Positions 44,520-55,153 of a stretch of 64,000 nt of DNA are shown one piece after another; position 1 is the first letter of the stretch; the number at the start of each line of letters is the position of its first letter. The stretch comes from Galdieria partita (Eukaryota; Rhodophyta; Bangiophyceae; Galdieriales; Galdieriaceae). The DNA is taken from positions 124,001 to 188,000 of the forward strand of contig BQMJ01000025.1 of the NCBI GenBank assembly GCA_025991245.1, written 5' to 3'. A model generated the notes under the pieces. It had not been told where the DNA came from and did not search any database. It saw only the letters and a list, made by a program, of their open reading frames with translations. The translations under genes were made by a program, and so were the position numbers.

Positions 44520-44532
44520 CCCACGTTCCGAA

Positions 44533-47500
44533 ATGATTCTACTATGGAAGAAATGTTTCAGTGTCAAGCTGTACAGTAAACCTATCGTCGACTGTACTTG
44601 CACGACGTTGGAAACCAATGCAAAATATCTGCAGAGGTTTAGAACTTGTGCACGTAGACACTTGTTTCATTCTTCCACTGAATTTCCTGCTGATTCTTAC
44701 GAGTCGTTGCTTGTGGGCAGGCAAGAATTGGATGCAATCTTTCGACCAAAAAAAGTTACTTTGGTAGTTGGAGATATTCCGAATGACAGAAAGTTGCACA
44801 CACTGTGGAATAATTTACAAGCTGGGGTCAATTTATTTAACTTGGAAGCTACTAGCCTTGGTCCAAGTGAAAGATTCGAGAATGTGCTCACAAATAGCTT
44901 TAAAAGAATGGAAAGTCTTAAAGGACCCATCGATCTTGCCGTGATAGCAACACATCTATCAGAAGTTCAGAGTGTATTGCACAATTTGGCAAAGAGAGAA
45001 ACCAAGGCTTGCTTACTTTCATCACTCATAACTTGGGACAAGTTGACTACAAAAGAAACCCAAAGTCTCTTCCGAGAAATTGCAGCGGTAGCTTCTCAAC
45101 ATCACATAAGACTCATAGGTTCTGACAGCTTAGGTATACTGAATTGTCGTTTGGGATTGAATATATCATCGTCTTTATCTCAAGACTATCTTCCTGGCCA
45201 AGTGGCACTGTTATCCCAAAGTGGTTCTTTAATTTGTTCTTTGTTAGATTGGTCGGTAAAGGAGCGTTTCGGATTTTCAGGAGTGGCAGATGTTGGAACT
45301 ATGTTGGATGTCGATTGGGCTGACTTGATCCACTACTTTGGCAATGATAGTCACACGCACTCCATTTTGATATATGCTGAAAGTATTGGAAATGTTCGGC
45401 GTTTTCTATCTGCAGCTCGAGAAGTAGCAGTAAGCAAACCTATTATGCTGATAAAGCCGTACAAATTGCATATTTCTTCCAAAATAGTCAGCACTCGTCC
45501 GACATCAGGAAAGGGAGCCATTCCTAAGGAATTAAAAGGTCCTCTTGATTTATTAACGTTTGACGAAAATGCCGTCTTAGATGAAGTTTTCCGAAGGTCC
45601 GGAGTACTTCGAGTGGCGAGTGTCAATGATCTATTTTTAACAGCCCGAGTTTTGGCACATCAACCTCGTCCACTAGGTTCCAGATTGACAATTATTAGCA
45701 ATGCTGGTGGACCAGGTTACTTGGCAGCAGATCAACTTATTGCAGGAGGAGGACAACTATCCTCATTGTCAACACAAGTTTCTTCGAAGATACAGAAAGT
45801 ATTGCCGAGTCACTTGCCTACAACCAATCCAGTAAGTTTATTTTTCAAATACCAGTAATCATTTGATAAGGGTTCAGATTGATCTATCAGGCAACGCTTC
45901 AGCAAATGATTACAGGGAAGTGTTAGAAGCCTGTCTTGAAAATGCGGAAACCGATGGAGCGTTGGTGATTTTGACACCTCATACGATGACTCAAGGCACG
46001 GAGACTGCGCATGTATTGGCCAGTATAAGTAAACAATGGAGAGAAAGACATAAACCGTTATTGACAAGCTTTATGGGAGGAAAGGAATTGATGGAAGCGC
46101 AAGAGATATTGCGCAATGCACAAATTCCCAATTTTGCATTTTCAGATGTAAGTCCACATTTGTATTCGTTGATCAAGTTCTTACCTGGAAAACATTTCAT
46201 AGACTGCCGCTTCTATTTGGAATTATTTGTGGCGATATAATGAATACTTACAGAGTCTTTATGAAGTTCCCGACTCGGGTTTATCCGAAGTTGCTTATTG
46301 GAAGGAGTCACAAAGGACAGCCGAAGCCATGTTGCGTTCCATACAGAAAGAAGGCAGGTCACTTATGACGGAAGTAGAGAGCAAGAAATTGGTTGGTTGG
46401 AAATTTGTATTCCTTTGAAGTCTTGTTGAATGTATTTTATATATATTAGTTGCAAATTTATCAAATTCCCGTGGTGGATACTCGCGTAGCAAAGGAGGAA
46501 GAAGACGCCGTAGAAATCGCCAAGGAATTGGGATTTCCTGTTGTGTTGAAACTTCATTCGGAGACCATCATTCACAAGTCAGAAGTTGGAGGAGTGAAAT
46601 TGAATCTGACATCATCAGAAGCAGTCAAACATGCGTTCCGTTCCATTCGTGAGAGTTGTGGTCGTCTTCGTGGAAGACAACATTTTCAAGGCGTTGTTAT
46701 TTATCGAATGATTGATAAACCTAGAGATACTCATGAAGTCATGTTGGGTTCCGTGATTGATTCGCAGGCTGGACCTGTGATTCAGTTTGGTACGGGTGGT
46801 AGTCTTGTTCATGTTTACGAAGACTTTGCAATAGCGTTACCACCTTTAAATAGTCATTTAGCACGTCAGATGATGTCAAGAACCAAAATTTATGGAGCAT
46901 TGGTTGCTGCTCGTAAGACTCTAGGGATGGATACTAGGAAAATCGAAGAAATTGTCGAACGTTTCTCAAGAATGGTTACTGAACAAGCATCTTTTGTCAA
47001 AGCATGTGAAATCAATCCGATTATAGTCGGTCCAAAAACTGTCGTAGTAGCTGATGCTCGTGTGTGGCTTCATGAAGTGAGCAAACATTCTCTTCAGTTA
47101 ACTTCCACTCCTGCAATTCGTCCCTACCCTAGTGAATATGTATTCTCTTGGCCAGGAGATTCCATGGGAACTCCACCCTTCTTAATACGTCCTATTCGTC
47201 CTGAAGATGTGCATCGCTTTAAGCGTTTTATGCAAATGATTCTGAGGCTGAAAGGAAGTGGAAATGATATGTCTGATTCACAGATATTGATGACAGCGAC
47301 ATTACCTGAATATGTTCCCATAGAAGTGTTTGAAAAGCTATCCCATGATAATCGATGGAAGGATATTACACTACAACGTTTAATCGAACGAGTGGTTTCC
47401 ATTTGTCATGCAGATTATTCGACCAGTTTAACTTTAGTAGCTGAAACGATGGATGCAGAAAGTGGCGAAATGGAATTTCATGGTTTTGCATCGCTTTGTT

Positions 47501-47766
47501 TAGGCAAAGGTACTAAAGAGGAAGGCATCATTTCATTGGTTATGCGAGAGAATACTATTCTTGCCAATGAATTACTTAAAAGACTGGTGGTTATTGCGAA
47601 ACAGGAAAAGTTGAGTAAGATAACTTTTCTTTTCCATCAAAAGGAAGTTGCCTTTGAAAAGCTTTGTGAAAAGATTGGTTTTCATATTGAAAAACAAGGT
47701 TCTCAGTTGTATAGAGCTACAAAAGTATGCACGACTGAAACCAACAAGGAGAATCTTTCCGCTTGA
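44533..47766 (+). CDS. Pat-like NDP-forming acyl-CoA-synthetase/GNAT fusion
   Basis: Exons 44533-45831, 45878-46147, 46203-46391 and 46450-47766 (introns 46, 55 and 58 nt) give 1024 residues. Order: about 75-residue N-terminal leader (organelle-like); CoA-binding Rossmann region (KVTLVVGDIP); succinyl-CoA-ligase-like flavodoxin part (GQVALLSQSGSLICSLLDW; ISNAGGPGYLAADQL; TTNPIDLSGNA); ATP-grasp half (AKELGFPVVLKLHSETIIHKSEVGGVKLN; GPVIQFGTGGSLVHVYEDFAIALPP); GNAT domain from IRPIRPEDVHRF. This is the layout of bacterial Pat protein acetyltransferases. The His of the ACD phosphotransfer loop (SHTGSLAG in ADP-forming synthetases) is absent, as in Pat. The GNAT acetyl-CoA loop (normally RxxGxG/A) reads MRENTILANEL and looks eroded. 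Role probably regulatory; bacterial descent is inference. Confidence 0.78.
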
Positions 47767-47815
47767 ATGTCCGATAGACTGGGTTAGTCCACTGAATTCA
47801 TTGGAGTGTCAGAAA

Positions 47816-48724
47816 ATGCCATCCGGCGAAAGACCTGTTTTGTCTGCATATGAATATGCTGCTGCTGGTGCTATTGCAGGTGCTGTTGAAGTAACAATTC
47901 AACAGCCAGAAATAGCTTGGAAAAATGCAATCCAAGACAAGAGACCTATCATATTCCATCCCAAGTTCTTTTATAGAGGTCTCACCATCAATATTGCGTC
48001 CATGGCACCTTATACGGCTGTACAGTTTGCCTTGAATGGTATGATGAGCAAATGGTTGAGTAAAGGTAAGCCTGTTTCGTTGCTTTTCGTTGAGTTAGGA
48101 ATCAATTTTCTGCGTGTAGGGGGTGAACGACTTTTGGGTGACTGGGAAAAGTTGGGAATTGCTGCAACTGCTGGTGGCTTGAGTGCTTTGATTTCAGGTC
48201 CGGCAGAATTGATTCTTATACGTCAACAGCGTTTGGGAAGCGAGTTGGTTCCAACAACCAAAGATATCCTTAAACGAAAGGAAATTCTTCGAGGATTTTC
48301 GTTGGCTTTTCTGAGAGATAGCATTTATGTATGTGGCTATTTAGGTTTGACACCACTATGGAAAGAGCAGTTGATGAAAGGTTTTCCTGACAAGTTTGGA
48401 GATAAACCGTTGGCTGCTTCGATGGTTGCGAGTGTTGCAGCTGGTTTAGTAGCAGCAGTTGGTACACAACCTTTTGATACTATTAAGACAAGATACCAAG
48501 CAATGATGCCACCCTTGGATAATCGAAAACATTTTTCGTATTCTTGGTTGTCCGTATGCAAACAGATGAAGGAACAGGCTGGCAGTTGGCGGGTTCTTTA
48601 TGATGGAATGATTCCACGAGGCATGCGAATTGTTTTTGGAGTATTTATATTAAGTCAATGTCGAGATGTGATGGAGTCGTGGTTTGAGAAGAGAAAAATG
48701 AATAAAATGGCTACAGTTTCATAA
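47816..48724 (+). CDS. Mitochondrial carrier family protein
   Basis: 302 residues from the ATG at 47816 (MPSGERPVLSAYEYAAAGAIAGAVEV). Three carrier repeats, each a pair of helices, carry matrix signatures QPEIAWKNAIQ, GPAELILIRQQ and QPFDTIKTRYQ; only the third is fully canonical (PxDxxKxR). The altered second one (GPxELxxxRQ) occurs in the tricarboxylate/oxoglutarate-related carriers such as Yhm2, so exchange of citrate or another organic acid is a guess. The frame is open back to 47648 inside the preceding gene, which is coincidental. The start lies 49 nt after the Pat-like stop, and the gene ends 24 nt from the convergent helicase. Confidence 0.85.
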   Translation: MPSGERPVLSAYEYAAAGAIAGAVEVTIQQPEIAWKNAIQDKRPIIFHPKFFYRGLTINIASMAPYTAVQFALNGMMSKWLSKGKPVSLLFVELGINFLRVGGERLLGDWEKLGIAATAGGLSALISGPAELILIRQQRLGSELVPTTKDILKRKEILRGFSLAFLRDSIYVCGYLGLTPLWKEQLMKGFPDKFGDKPLAASMVASVAAGLVAAVGTQPFDTIKTRYQAMMPPLDNRKHFSYSWLSVCKQMKEQAGSWRVLYDGMIPRGMRIVFGVFILSQCRDVMESWFEKRKMNKMATVS

Positions 48725-48748
48725 ACATAACATTCAGAGTCGTGAAAA

Positions 48749-51700
48749 TTAAATCTTCCACTGAGAGAACAACTGCTCCAAAGGTTCCTTTTGGTTCTTT
48801 CTTTGTTCTTTTAGCCATTCTTGGAGTACTATGATGACATCTTTGCGTTTCCAAACACATGTGGATTGCAAGTCATGTGAGTTTGTACATAACGGTATCA
48901 TCGCCTGAGACTGTTGAGATGGAGAAGATGGTGCATAAGAACGCGATGAAGATATTTGATCCAGTATGAGCTTCCATTCCGGATGTTTGTGGAACACGGC
49001 GTAATTACCGAACAAATAAAGTGCACATCGAGCACGACTGGTCAAAACATTGATTCTCCGCTCGTCTCTCAAGTGACTCGTTAAAGAGGAACGTTTCAAC
49101 ACCAATGAAATGAGAACGATATCCTTTTCCTTGCCTTGAAATTCGTCGGTCGTGAAGATGGGTAACGAGTGATCTTGCAAGGTTGATGGCTGTTCCATCG
49201 AACCCATATTTTGAAAGTAATTCTGCAAGATATGTTTCAGCAGCTTTTTTTGTTTCCTATAAGGGGTCAAGACAGCAATACGATTCCAAGAGACATTCCA
49301 ATACTGCAAATAATGCAAAAACTGGGCAATGGCTTGTGCTTCCGTCGGATTTTCATAAGGAGAATCAGAGAAGGATGATTCCTCGGTGGATGAATTAGGA
49401 ACATTAAGAAATAAAACTCGGCTACAAATGCCCTGAGGCATCCAGAAATCATGATCTGGGTAAATATCATTCAATGCATTCTGGTTGGATGTTGCCAAAT
49501 GCATAACATGATGACTGGAATGGGTTTGATAACGAAAGCGATACAAATCAGCAATGCAAGGAGCCGCACGTCCTTGTTCTTCCAACTGAATAAAAGGAAA
49601 CTTCAAACGAATCAGTCTTGAAAATAAAGAAACCTGTTGTGGAGATAAATGATCCAAAGTATCATTGTTTGCAGAACGATACTGAACAATAGGTGCTAAT
49701 TGCAAGTCATCACCAATAAGAATCGTTCGTAATGGTTGATACCTGACAAATAAAATGAACTGATTCCATTCCGTAACTAGAGCAGCCTCTTCTACTACAG
49801 CAGCCACTATTTGGATGTGTCCATCAGAAGGCCAGTGTTCTCCATACTTCTTCAAAGACGCAAAGGTACTAATTACCAACTCACAATGAGAAAGCAATTC
49901 TTTAAAATAGACAGAAAAATTTTGACGAAAACTTCGCAATAGAGAATCGCACTTTTTAAGCAGTATACAATCTCGCAATAAAGCCATTCGCTTCCAATTA
50001 CGACTCTTTTCCATTTCTTTTTTGGTCGGGTACTTCTGAATGGCTGTTTCTAACCATGGCGCACCTATTTCATCCAAGTATTTGTTCAATAGATGGGGAT
50101 GCGTTTCATACTCCTCAATGGCCTCACAAAGACTATTCAACCATTTGTCCTCTTCAGAATGCTGAGATTGTCGATATTCCTGGGAAAACTCTGATAAATG
50201 CTTCCAAAGTTTGGCTCGGAATTCCTTCAACACATAGTGATGACCTTCCAATGTAAATTGTCTAGTAATCTTGTCATTAGATTGTCTTCCAAACCTTAAA
50301 ATTGGCTGAAGGAGAGGATGTAACATAGTTACAGAACGACAAATTGACAAGTCCATTCCTGAATAGCGATGTTCCTTAGGATAGCAATGCTGAAGAACTT
50401 TGTTTGCTAAATGATCAGCAGCTTCGTTAGACTGAGCTACGATCATCAGAACAGAAGACGAAGCACTTTGACGTTCCTGCTTCCTGTTAACAAATCCATT
50501 TTGCAAGAAGAATTGGATAATGCAACTAGCAACTTCGGTCTTACCTGTTCCGGGAGGTCCTCGAATGAGAACCATTCGTTGTAACCAACTTGCACACAGT
50601 GCTGTTCTCTGGGCGTTGTACAGATAAACAGAAGATGACGTATCATAACGTGTATTATTCCTGTCTGAAGCAACAAAAGAACAAGAAATGTTCATAGAAG
50701 TCTCGCCCAATTTGCGAAGGAACACAAAAGAACGAAAATTTTCATTTGCCTCAACTTGAAAGTTTGGGACAATATTGCCAAGACTCGAGAGAAGCCCTTG
50801 CACGTCAGTTATAAACGGATAGAGACATATTTCCTGATGAGTTTCATCATTTACAGCCATCTCCAAGGTCTTCCTGTCCAACAATGAAAAGGACTCCTGC
50901 GTCAGAACACGCGAGAAAAACTCGGGGATTACTTCTTCATGTTGGTCTTTCTCCAAATTCGCAATGGATAAAGTGTGCCAATCATAAAGCTCTTGTAAAA
51001 CTTCTTGGTGAATGTCATTCGGAGCTTCCAAGCAAATTAAATACATTTTCGTTCCAGCCTCCGACCAATCTATCCGATCATTGGATACAAATGAAATAGA
51101 AAATATCTGCATAGAACTTTGGCTTGCTTGCTTATCATTCTCCCATTTTACGGAATAACAAAGACCAGCCCATTGAATATCATTCCAATGCAAATAATCG
51201 CAATCTTCCAAACAGTTGTCAATTCTATCACAGAAGAACAAAGCACCCAGTTTTCCGAAAGACGAGATTCTAGCAGGTTCATCACCACTTCCGAGGGAAC
51301 GTACCTGGGCAGTATATGAAAATAAAAAATGCCCTGTCTCTACTTGACAGCTTGAAAGTTTGCTTTGTTCCACATAGGTGACAGAAAAAATAAAACTTCG
51401 TTCTGTCTCTATTCCTTCCTTGTGTGTTTCCAATGCTGAGTACAATTTATATGTCAATTCTGCTTTGCAAATAGTGAACAAAGAACAGAGATAACTTATT
51501 GCAGAAGGATAACACCAGGAAGGAGGAATGATGCACGAATCATTAATCACTAAAGCATGCAAATATGAAATATCTGGAAAACAACAATCTATACCAGTTA
51601 ACTTTTTCCAAAAATCCAAATGCATCAATATCAATTGACGCAACTTGACTTCTGATGGACAAGGAGGACCTTTTCTGCGCTTTCTCATAAGCTCCAAAAT

Positions 51701-52794
51701 ACGAAGCAAAACAATGAAACACAATTGCCAGCATCTTCCAAGGAACACGCTTTTCTTTCCAAAACTCTGAAACGACAAAAAATGTTTCAACTTTTGCAAA
51801 AAATGCCTCCAAGGATCCATTGAGTCACTATATTCTGTATCCGAGAAACAAATGACAAAGATTGCCAAATGCATTCCCATCGCAGAGTTTTGGAACGAAT
51901 AATAAAACCAAAACAGGCAATTACTCAATTTCTCCAAATCCTCTTCTTTTTCTAAAAGGTTTTCTACAGAGGCTGCAGTTACTGAGTGAATCAATTCATA
52001 GAAGTAAGATAATGTCAGCTTGATAAAGGAATACTGATGATCCTTTGCAGCATTTGCAATGGGAACTTTATACGTCTCGAGGAATTGATTCCATTCTTTT
52101 TGGTTCGTCTTTCTCGATAGGAAGATCCGTAAGTCACTTAGTGGTAACTTTTGTAAAATTGGAACAACCAAGCAATATACGAATTCGGAATTTTGATAGC
52201 AAACCATACTGCGCAACAAATTGATAAATAAGTTCAATTTCCAAGGAACCGGTTTTCCTATAACCTGTAGATGAAATGCAACTCTTTCAACGAGTTCTTT
52301 CACAATGTTGAAAGCATTACTAGGAGCATCATTTTCGTTTATAGTGTGAATTTGGAAAGAATCTTTGTTTGCCTCTATTTTACGAAGCAATACGAAGCAA
52401 GTTGGAAACAGATACACTTCTTCCATAGACAGTGAAGAAAAGTTGCCTAGTCGAGACATCAGTGGTACAAACCAGTTTTCCCAAGCAGCTGTTTGGTCCA
52501 ACCAACTACCAACTGATTGAATGTTCTTGTTCTCTTTGACAGAATAGTTTTCAAAAATATCTTCCAACTTCTTGTTTGTTTCTTTTTGTATTCGAGACAC
52601 TATGTCACTCCAAACATCCTGCTGTCCTGTTTCAGTCAAAATTTGAGATTTGGTTTGAGCTAACTTGCCTCTTGACTGATAAGGTAATAAAGTGTACTGC
52701 AAACAAGAAAAGTAAGCTCTTCGTCTTGAAGATAGAATTGAGCAGCCTCTCTAGTGCGCCAATATTTTTGAGCAAATGTATAAAGTCTCTTCAT
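48749..52794 (-). CDS. Aquarius-like SF1 RNA helicase (intron-binding spliceosomal type)
   Basis: The main open frame is 52702-48749 (1317 aa). A better start may be the ATG at 52794: a 42-codon exon (MKRLYTFAQKYWRTREAAQF...) ending at 52669, then a 47- or 50-nt GC-AG intron to about 52618. The N-terminal half is helical, as in Aquarius (WENWFVPLMSRLGNF). The SF1 core has Walker A RGPPGTGKTEVAS, motif II VVEEAALVTE (DEAA-type), LIGDDLQLAPIV, QLEEQGRAAPCIADLYRFRY, VLTPYRKQ and the late block DEFQGKEKDIVLISLV...HLRDERRINVLTSRAR. The QGRA-LYN/FRY and HLRD-RR patterns are those of Aquarius rather than Upf1 or Senataxin. Aquarius binds introns in the activated spliceosome. It is divergent overall, and one large exon dominates. 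Confidence 0.8.
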
Positions 52795-52803
52795 TTGGCG
52801 CCA
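52794..52803 (+). promoter_or_regulatory. E2F-like motif at the helicase start
   Basis: TTTGGCGCCA overlaps the proposed upstream ATG of the helicase gene. If the gene starts at 52702 instead, the motif would be about 90 nt upstream, a normal promoter position. Confidence 0.25.
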
Positions 52804-53065
52804 TTGTTTGTAAGCATTTTTTCTTTGAAAGCAAACCACATTTTAAGAGACAAATGACTCTTCAACTCCTTCTATCTCAAATGAAACGTGCTTGAACCGT
52901 TGAAAAACCAAGTCTTTATTTTATCTAATGACTTATATTCTATTCCAAAATCGATATTTCCTTGTCACACTATCCAGTGGAGAAATATTCTCGATATGTG
53001 CCAAGGAAATGATAAACTTACTCGGTGCTTTAATAATTCTTACAAGTACAAAAAACTTCAAACGT

Positions 53066-53414
53066 CTAGACTGCATTCCTATCTACAGTCAAACCTGCCA
53101 TGTTCGACAGAAACCAAGCATTGATAGTTTTCAGCTTTTCCAAATCTTGACTTGGGTGCAGCATAAACTGTAGACACTATACAAAACAAAGACTTGAGCT
53201 GAAAGACACCGACAGAGAAGGAAACGTACCTCTTGATCATCAGTCACTTTGAGCCTTACTTTACCATCCTTGCCTCGGTATTTCACAGAATACCTCGTCT
53301 ATTTCTCTTTCATAAAGGCATAACAGAACAATACTTGCGTACCTTGTTTGGTTTATTGAAAAACATATCTTGCACGCTGGACATAAAAACTGGCCATTCT
53401 TCCAAGTAAACCAT
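53066..53414 (-). CDS. SRP9: Signal recognition particle 9 kDa protein (SRP9)
   Basis: Three exons, 53414-53343, 53298-53230 and 53176-53066 (introns 44 and 53 nt), give 83 residues (human 86). It has no long open frame and is easily missed. SRP9 pairs with SRP14 on the Alu part of SRP RNA and slows elongation during targeting to the ER. Spliced sequence MVYLEEWPVFMSSVQDMFF / TRYSVKYRGKDGKVRLKVTDDQE / CLQFMLHPSQDLEKLKTIN matches the SRP9 fold with YRxxDGxxxxKVTDD at its centre. It is divergent from the phosphate transporter, only 58 nt between start codons. Confidence 0.92.
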
Positions 53415-53472
53415 TGGATTAGAAAAATAATTTTGGATCAAGTGGGATTGATTGATTGACTTGTTGTGTCCG

Positions 53473-54996
53473 ATGACGAGTACCGAAGAAGGTTCTATAC
53501 AAACTGTAGAGGAAGAACCTCCCAAGAATATATACGACAGGGTGAACCAAAAACTTGCTTCGGCAAGGTATAGTGAAGATCATCAAGCTGAACGATATAG
53601 AGAAGAAGAAGTTCGTCTATATGGTGGGTTTCGCTCACCTACCATCAGCACTATAGTATCGGGTATAGGCTTCTTTTCCGAAGCCTATGACTTGTATGTT
53701 GTCAATGTATTGAGTGAATTGTGGAAGAAAGAATATTCTACATATTTCTCCCAGAACAGCGGAATGATTTCCCGAATAGGCAATTCTGCCATCGTTGGTG
53801 CTATTGTTGGTCAGCTTTTCTTTGGCCTTATTGGTGACAGAGTTGGTCGGAAAGCTGGACTTTTGGTGACTTCCTTCATTTTGTTTTTGGGTCCTGTCCT
53901 TAGCTCTGTTTCGTTTGGTGCAAATGGAAGTGTAAATGGCTTATTCTGGATGCTTGTTGTGGTTCGTGGTTTTCTTGGAGTTGGCATAGGCGGTGAGTAT
54001 CCTTGTGCTTCGGTTTCTGCTGCAGAAGCAGGGGATGATGCGAAAGTAAAACGAGGGAAAACTGTGTTATTTGTTTTCTCGATGCAGGGCGTTGGTCAAG
54101 TTGTTGGCATCGTTGTTGCTATCATAGCTTTGCTTTTTACCAAAAGTAATTTTCATGTCGATAATACTTCAGGTTTCCATGCGGTGTGGAGGTTTGTTTT
54201 GGCTTTTGGTGCACTACCGATCATTCCTGTATTTGTTCTGAGAACCAGAATGAGAGACTCATTGAGGTTTCGTATTGCAGGATATAAGCATCGGAAAGTT
54301 CCTATGTTAGTTACTTTCCGTTATTATTGGCTTCGTCTAGTTGGAACTGCAGGGTGCTGGTTTTTGAACGATATAGTGCAGTATTCAAATGGTATATTTT
54401 CTTCGGAAATTATTACTGGTGTTGTGGCTGGTAGTGATAAAACTGTTTTAGATATTGCCATGTTTACACTTTTAGTTGCAATTTTAACGTTACCAGGATA
54501 TTATGTTGCTGCATTGACGGTTGACAAGATTGGACATAAAAGGTTGCAGATCATTGGATTTACTTGTGTTGGTCTATGTGGCATTCTAATCGGTGGACTT
54601 ATTAATCAGTTAGAGAATCAACCTGGCGCATTTATTCTCATGTATGGAATTTTCCTTTTCTTTGTTCAGTTTGGTTCAAATACTACAACTTTTCTTCTTG
54701 CCGCTGAACTTTATTCGACACCAGTTCGAACGACATGTGCGGGTATTTCAGCTGCTGTTGGAAAAGCGGGAGCTGCTATTGGAACTCAATTCTTAGGTCC
54801 CATTGAACATGCATTTAGTGGCAATAATGGTGTTCGAGCAGTGTTTATTATTGCTGGTGGTATCAGTTTATTAGGTGCTTTACTTACGTGGTGGGTTATT
54901 CCGGAACCCAATAAGAGAACTTTGGAAGATGAGGACTTTAGTTTTGCTGAATACTGTATTCGACATGGAGTAGATGCAAAGTTATTTTCCTCGTAG
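53473..54996 (+). CDS. Phosphate:H+ symporter (PHT1/Pho84-type MFS)
   Basis: 507 residues from 53473 (MTSTEEGS); an upstream ATG at 53452 adds seven. Twelve helices. Diagnostic strings are GIGFFSEAYDLYVVN (the FxDAYDLF position), GDRVGRKAGLLVTSF, RGFLGVGIGGEYPCASVSAAE (the PHT1 GGDYPLSATIMSE signature), RDSLRFRIAGYKHRK of the central loop, WFLNDIVQYSNGIFSSEI and FPAELYSTPVRTTCAG-like AAELYSTPVRTTCAG. These carriers bring in phosphate with protons at the plasma membrane. In the signature, the Asp that binds phosphate in PiPT-type carriers is Glu here. Single exon. Confidence 0.9.
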   Translation: MTSTEEGSIQTVEEEPPKNIYDRVNQKLASARYSEDHQAERYREEEVRLYGGFRSPTISTIVSGIGFFSEAYDLYVVNVLSELWKKEYSTYFSQNSGMISRIGNSAIVGAIVGQLFFGLIGDRVGRKAGLLVTSFILFLGPVLSSVSFGANGSVNGLFWMLVVVRGFLGVGIGGEYPCASVSAAEAGDDAKVKRGKTVLFVFSMQGVGQVVGIVVAIIALLFTKSNFHVDNTSGFHAVWRFVLAFGALPIIPVFVLRTRMRDSLRFRIAGYKHRKVPMLVTFRYYWLRLVGTAGCWFLNDIVQYSNGIFSSEIITGVVAGSDKTVLDIAMFTLLVAILTLPGYYVAALTVDKIGHKRLQIIGFTCVGLCGILIGGLINQLENQPGAFILMYGIFLFFVQFGSNTTTFLLAAELYSTPVRTTCAGISAAVGKAGAAIGTQFLGPIEHAFSGNNGVRAVFIIAGGISLLGALLTWWVIPEPNKRTLEDEDFSFAEYCIRHGVDAKLFSS

Positions 54997-55153
54997 TATT
55001 ATTACTTTTTCTCCAATTGTTCAATGATGGTGAGTCATCAGAAAAGTGTCAGATGGCATATGATTATATCGAAATATTGTGTTGCATCTGTGATACTTTT
55101 ATAAAAGTTTTTGATCATCTCGTTTATAATGTACAACAGTTTCAAGAAGACTC

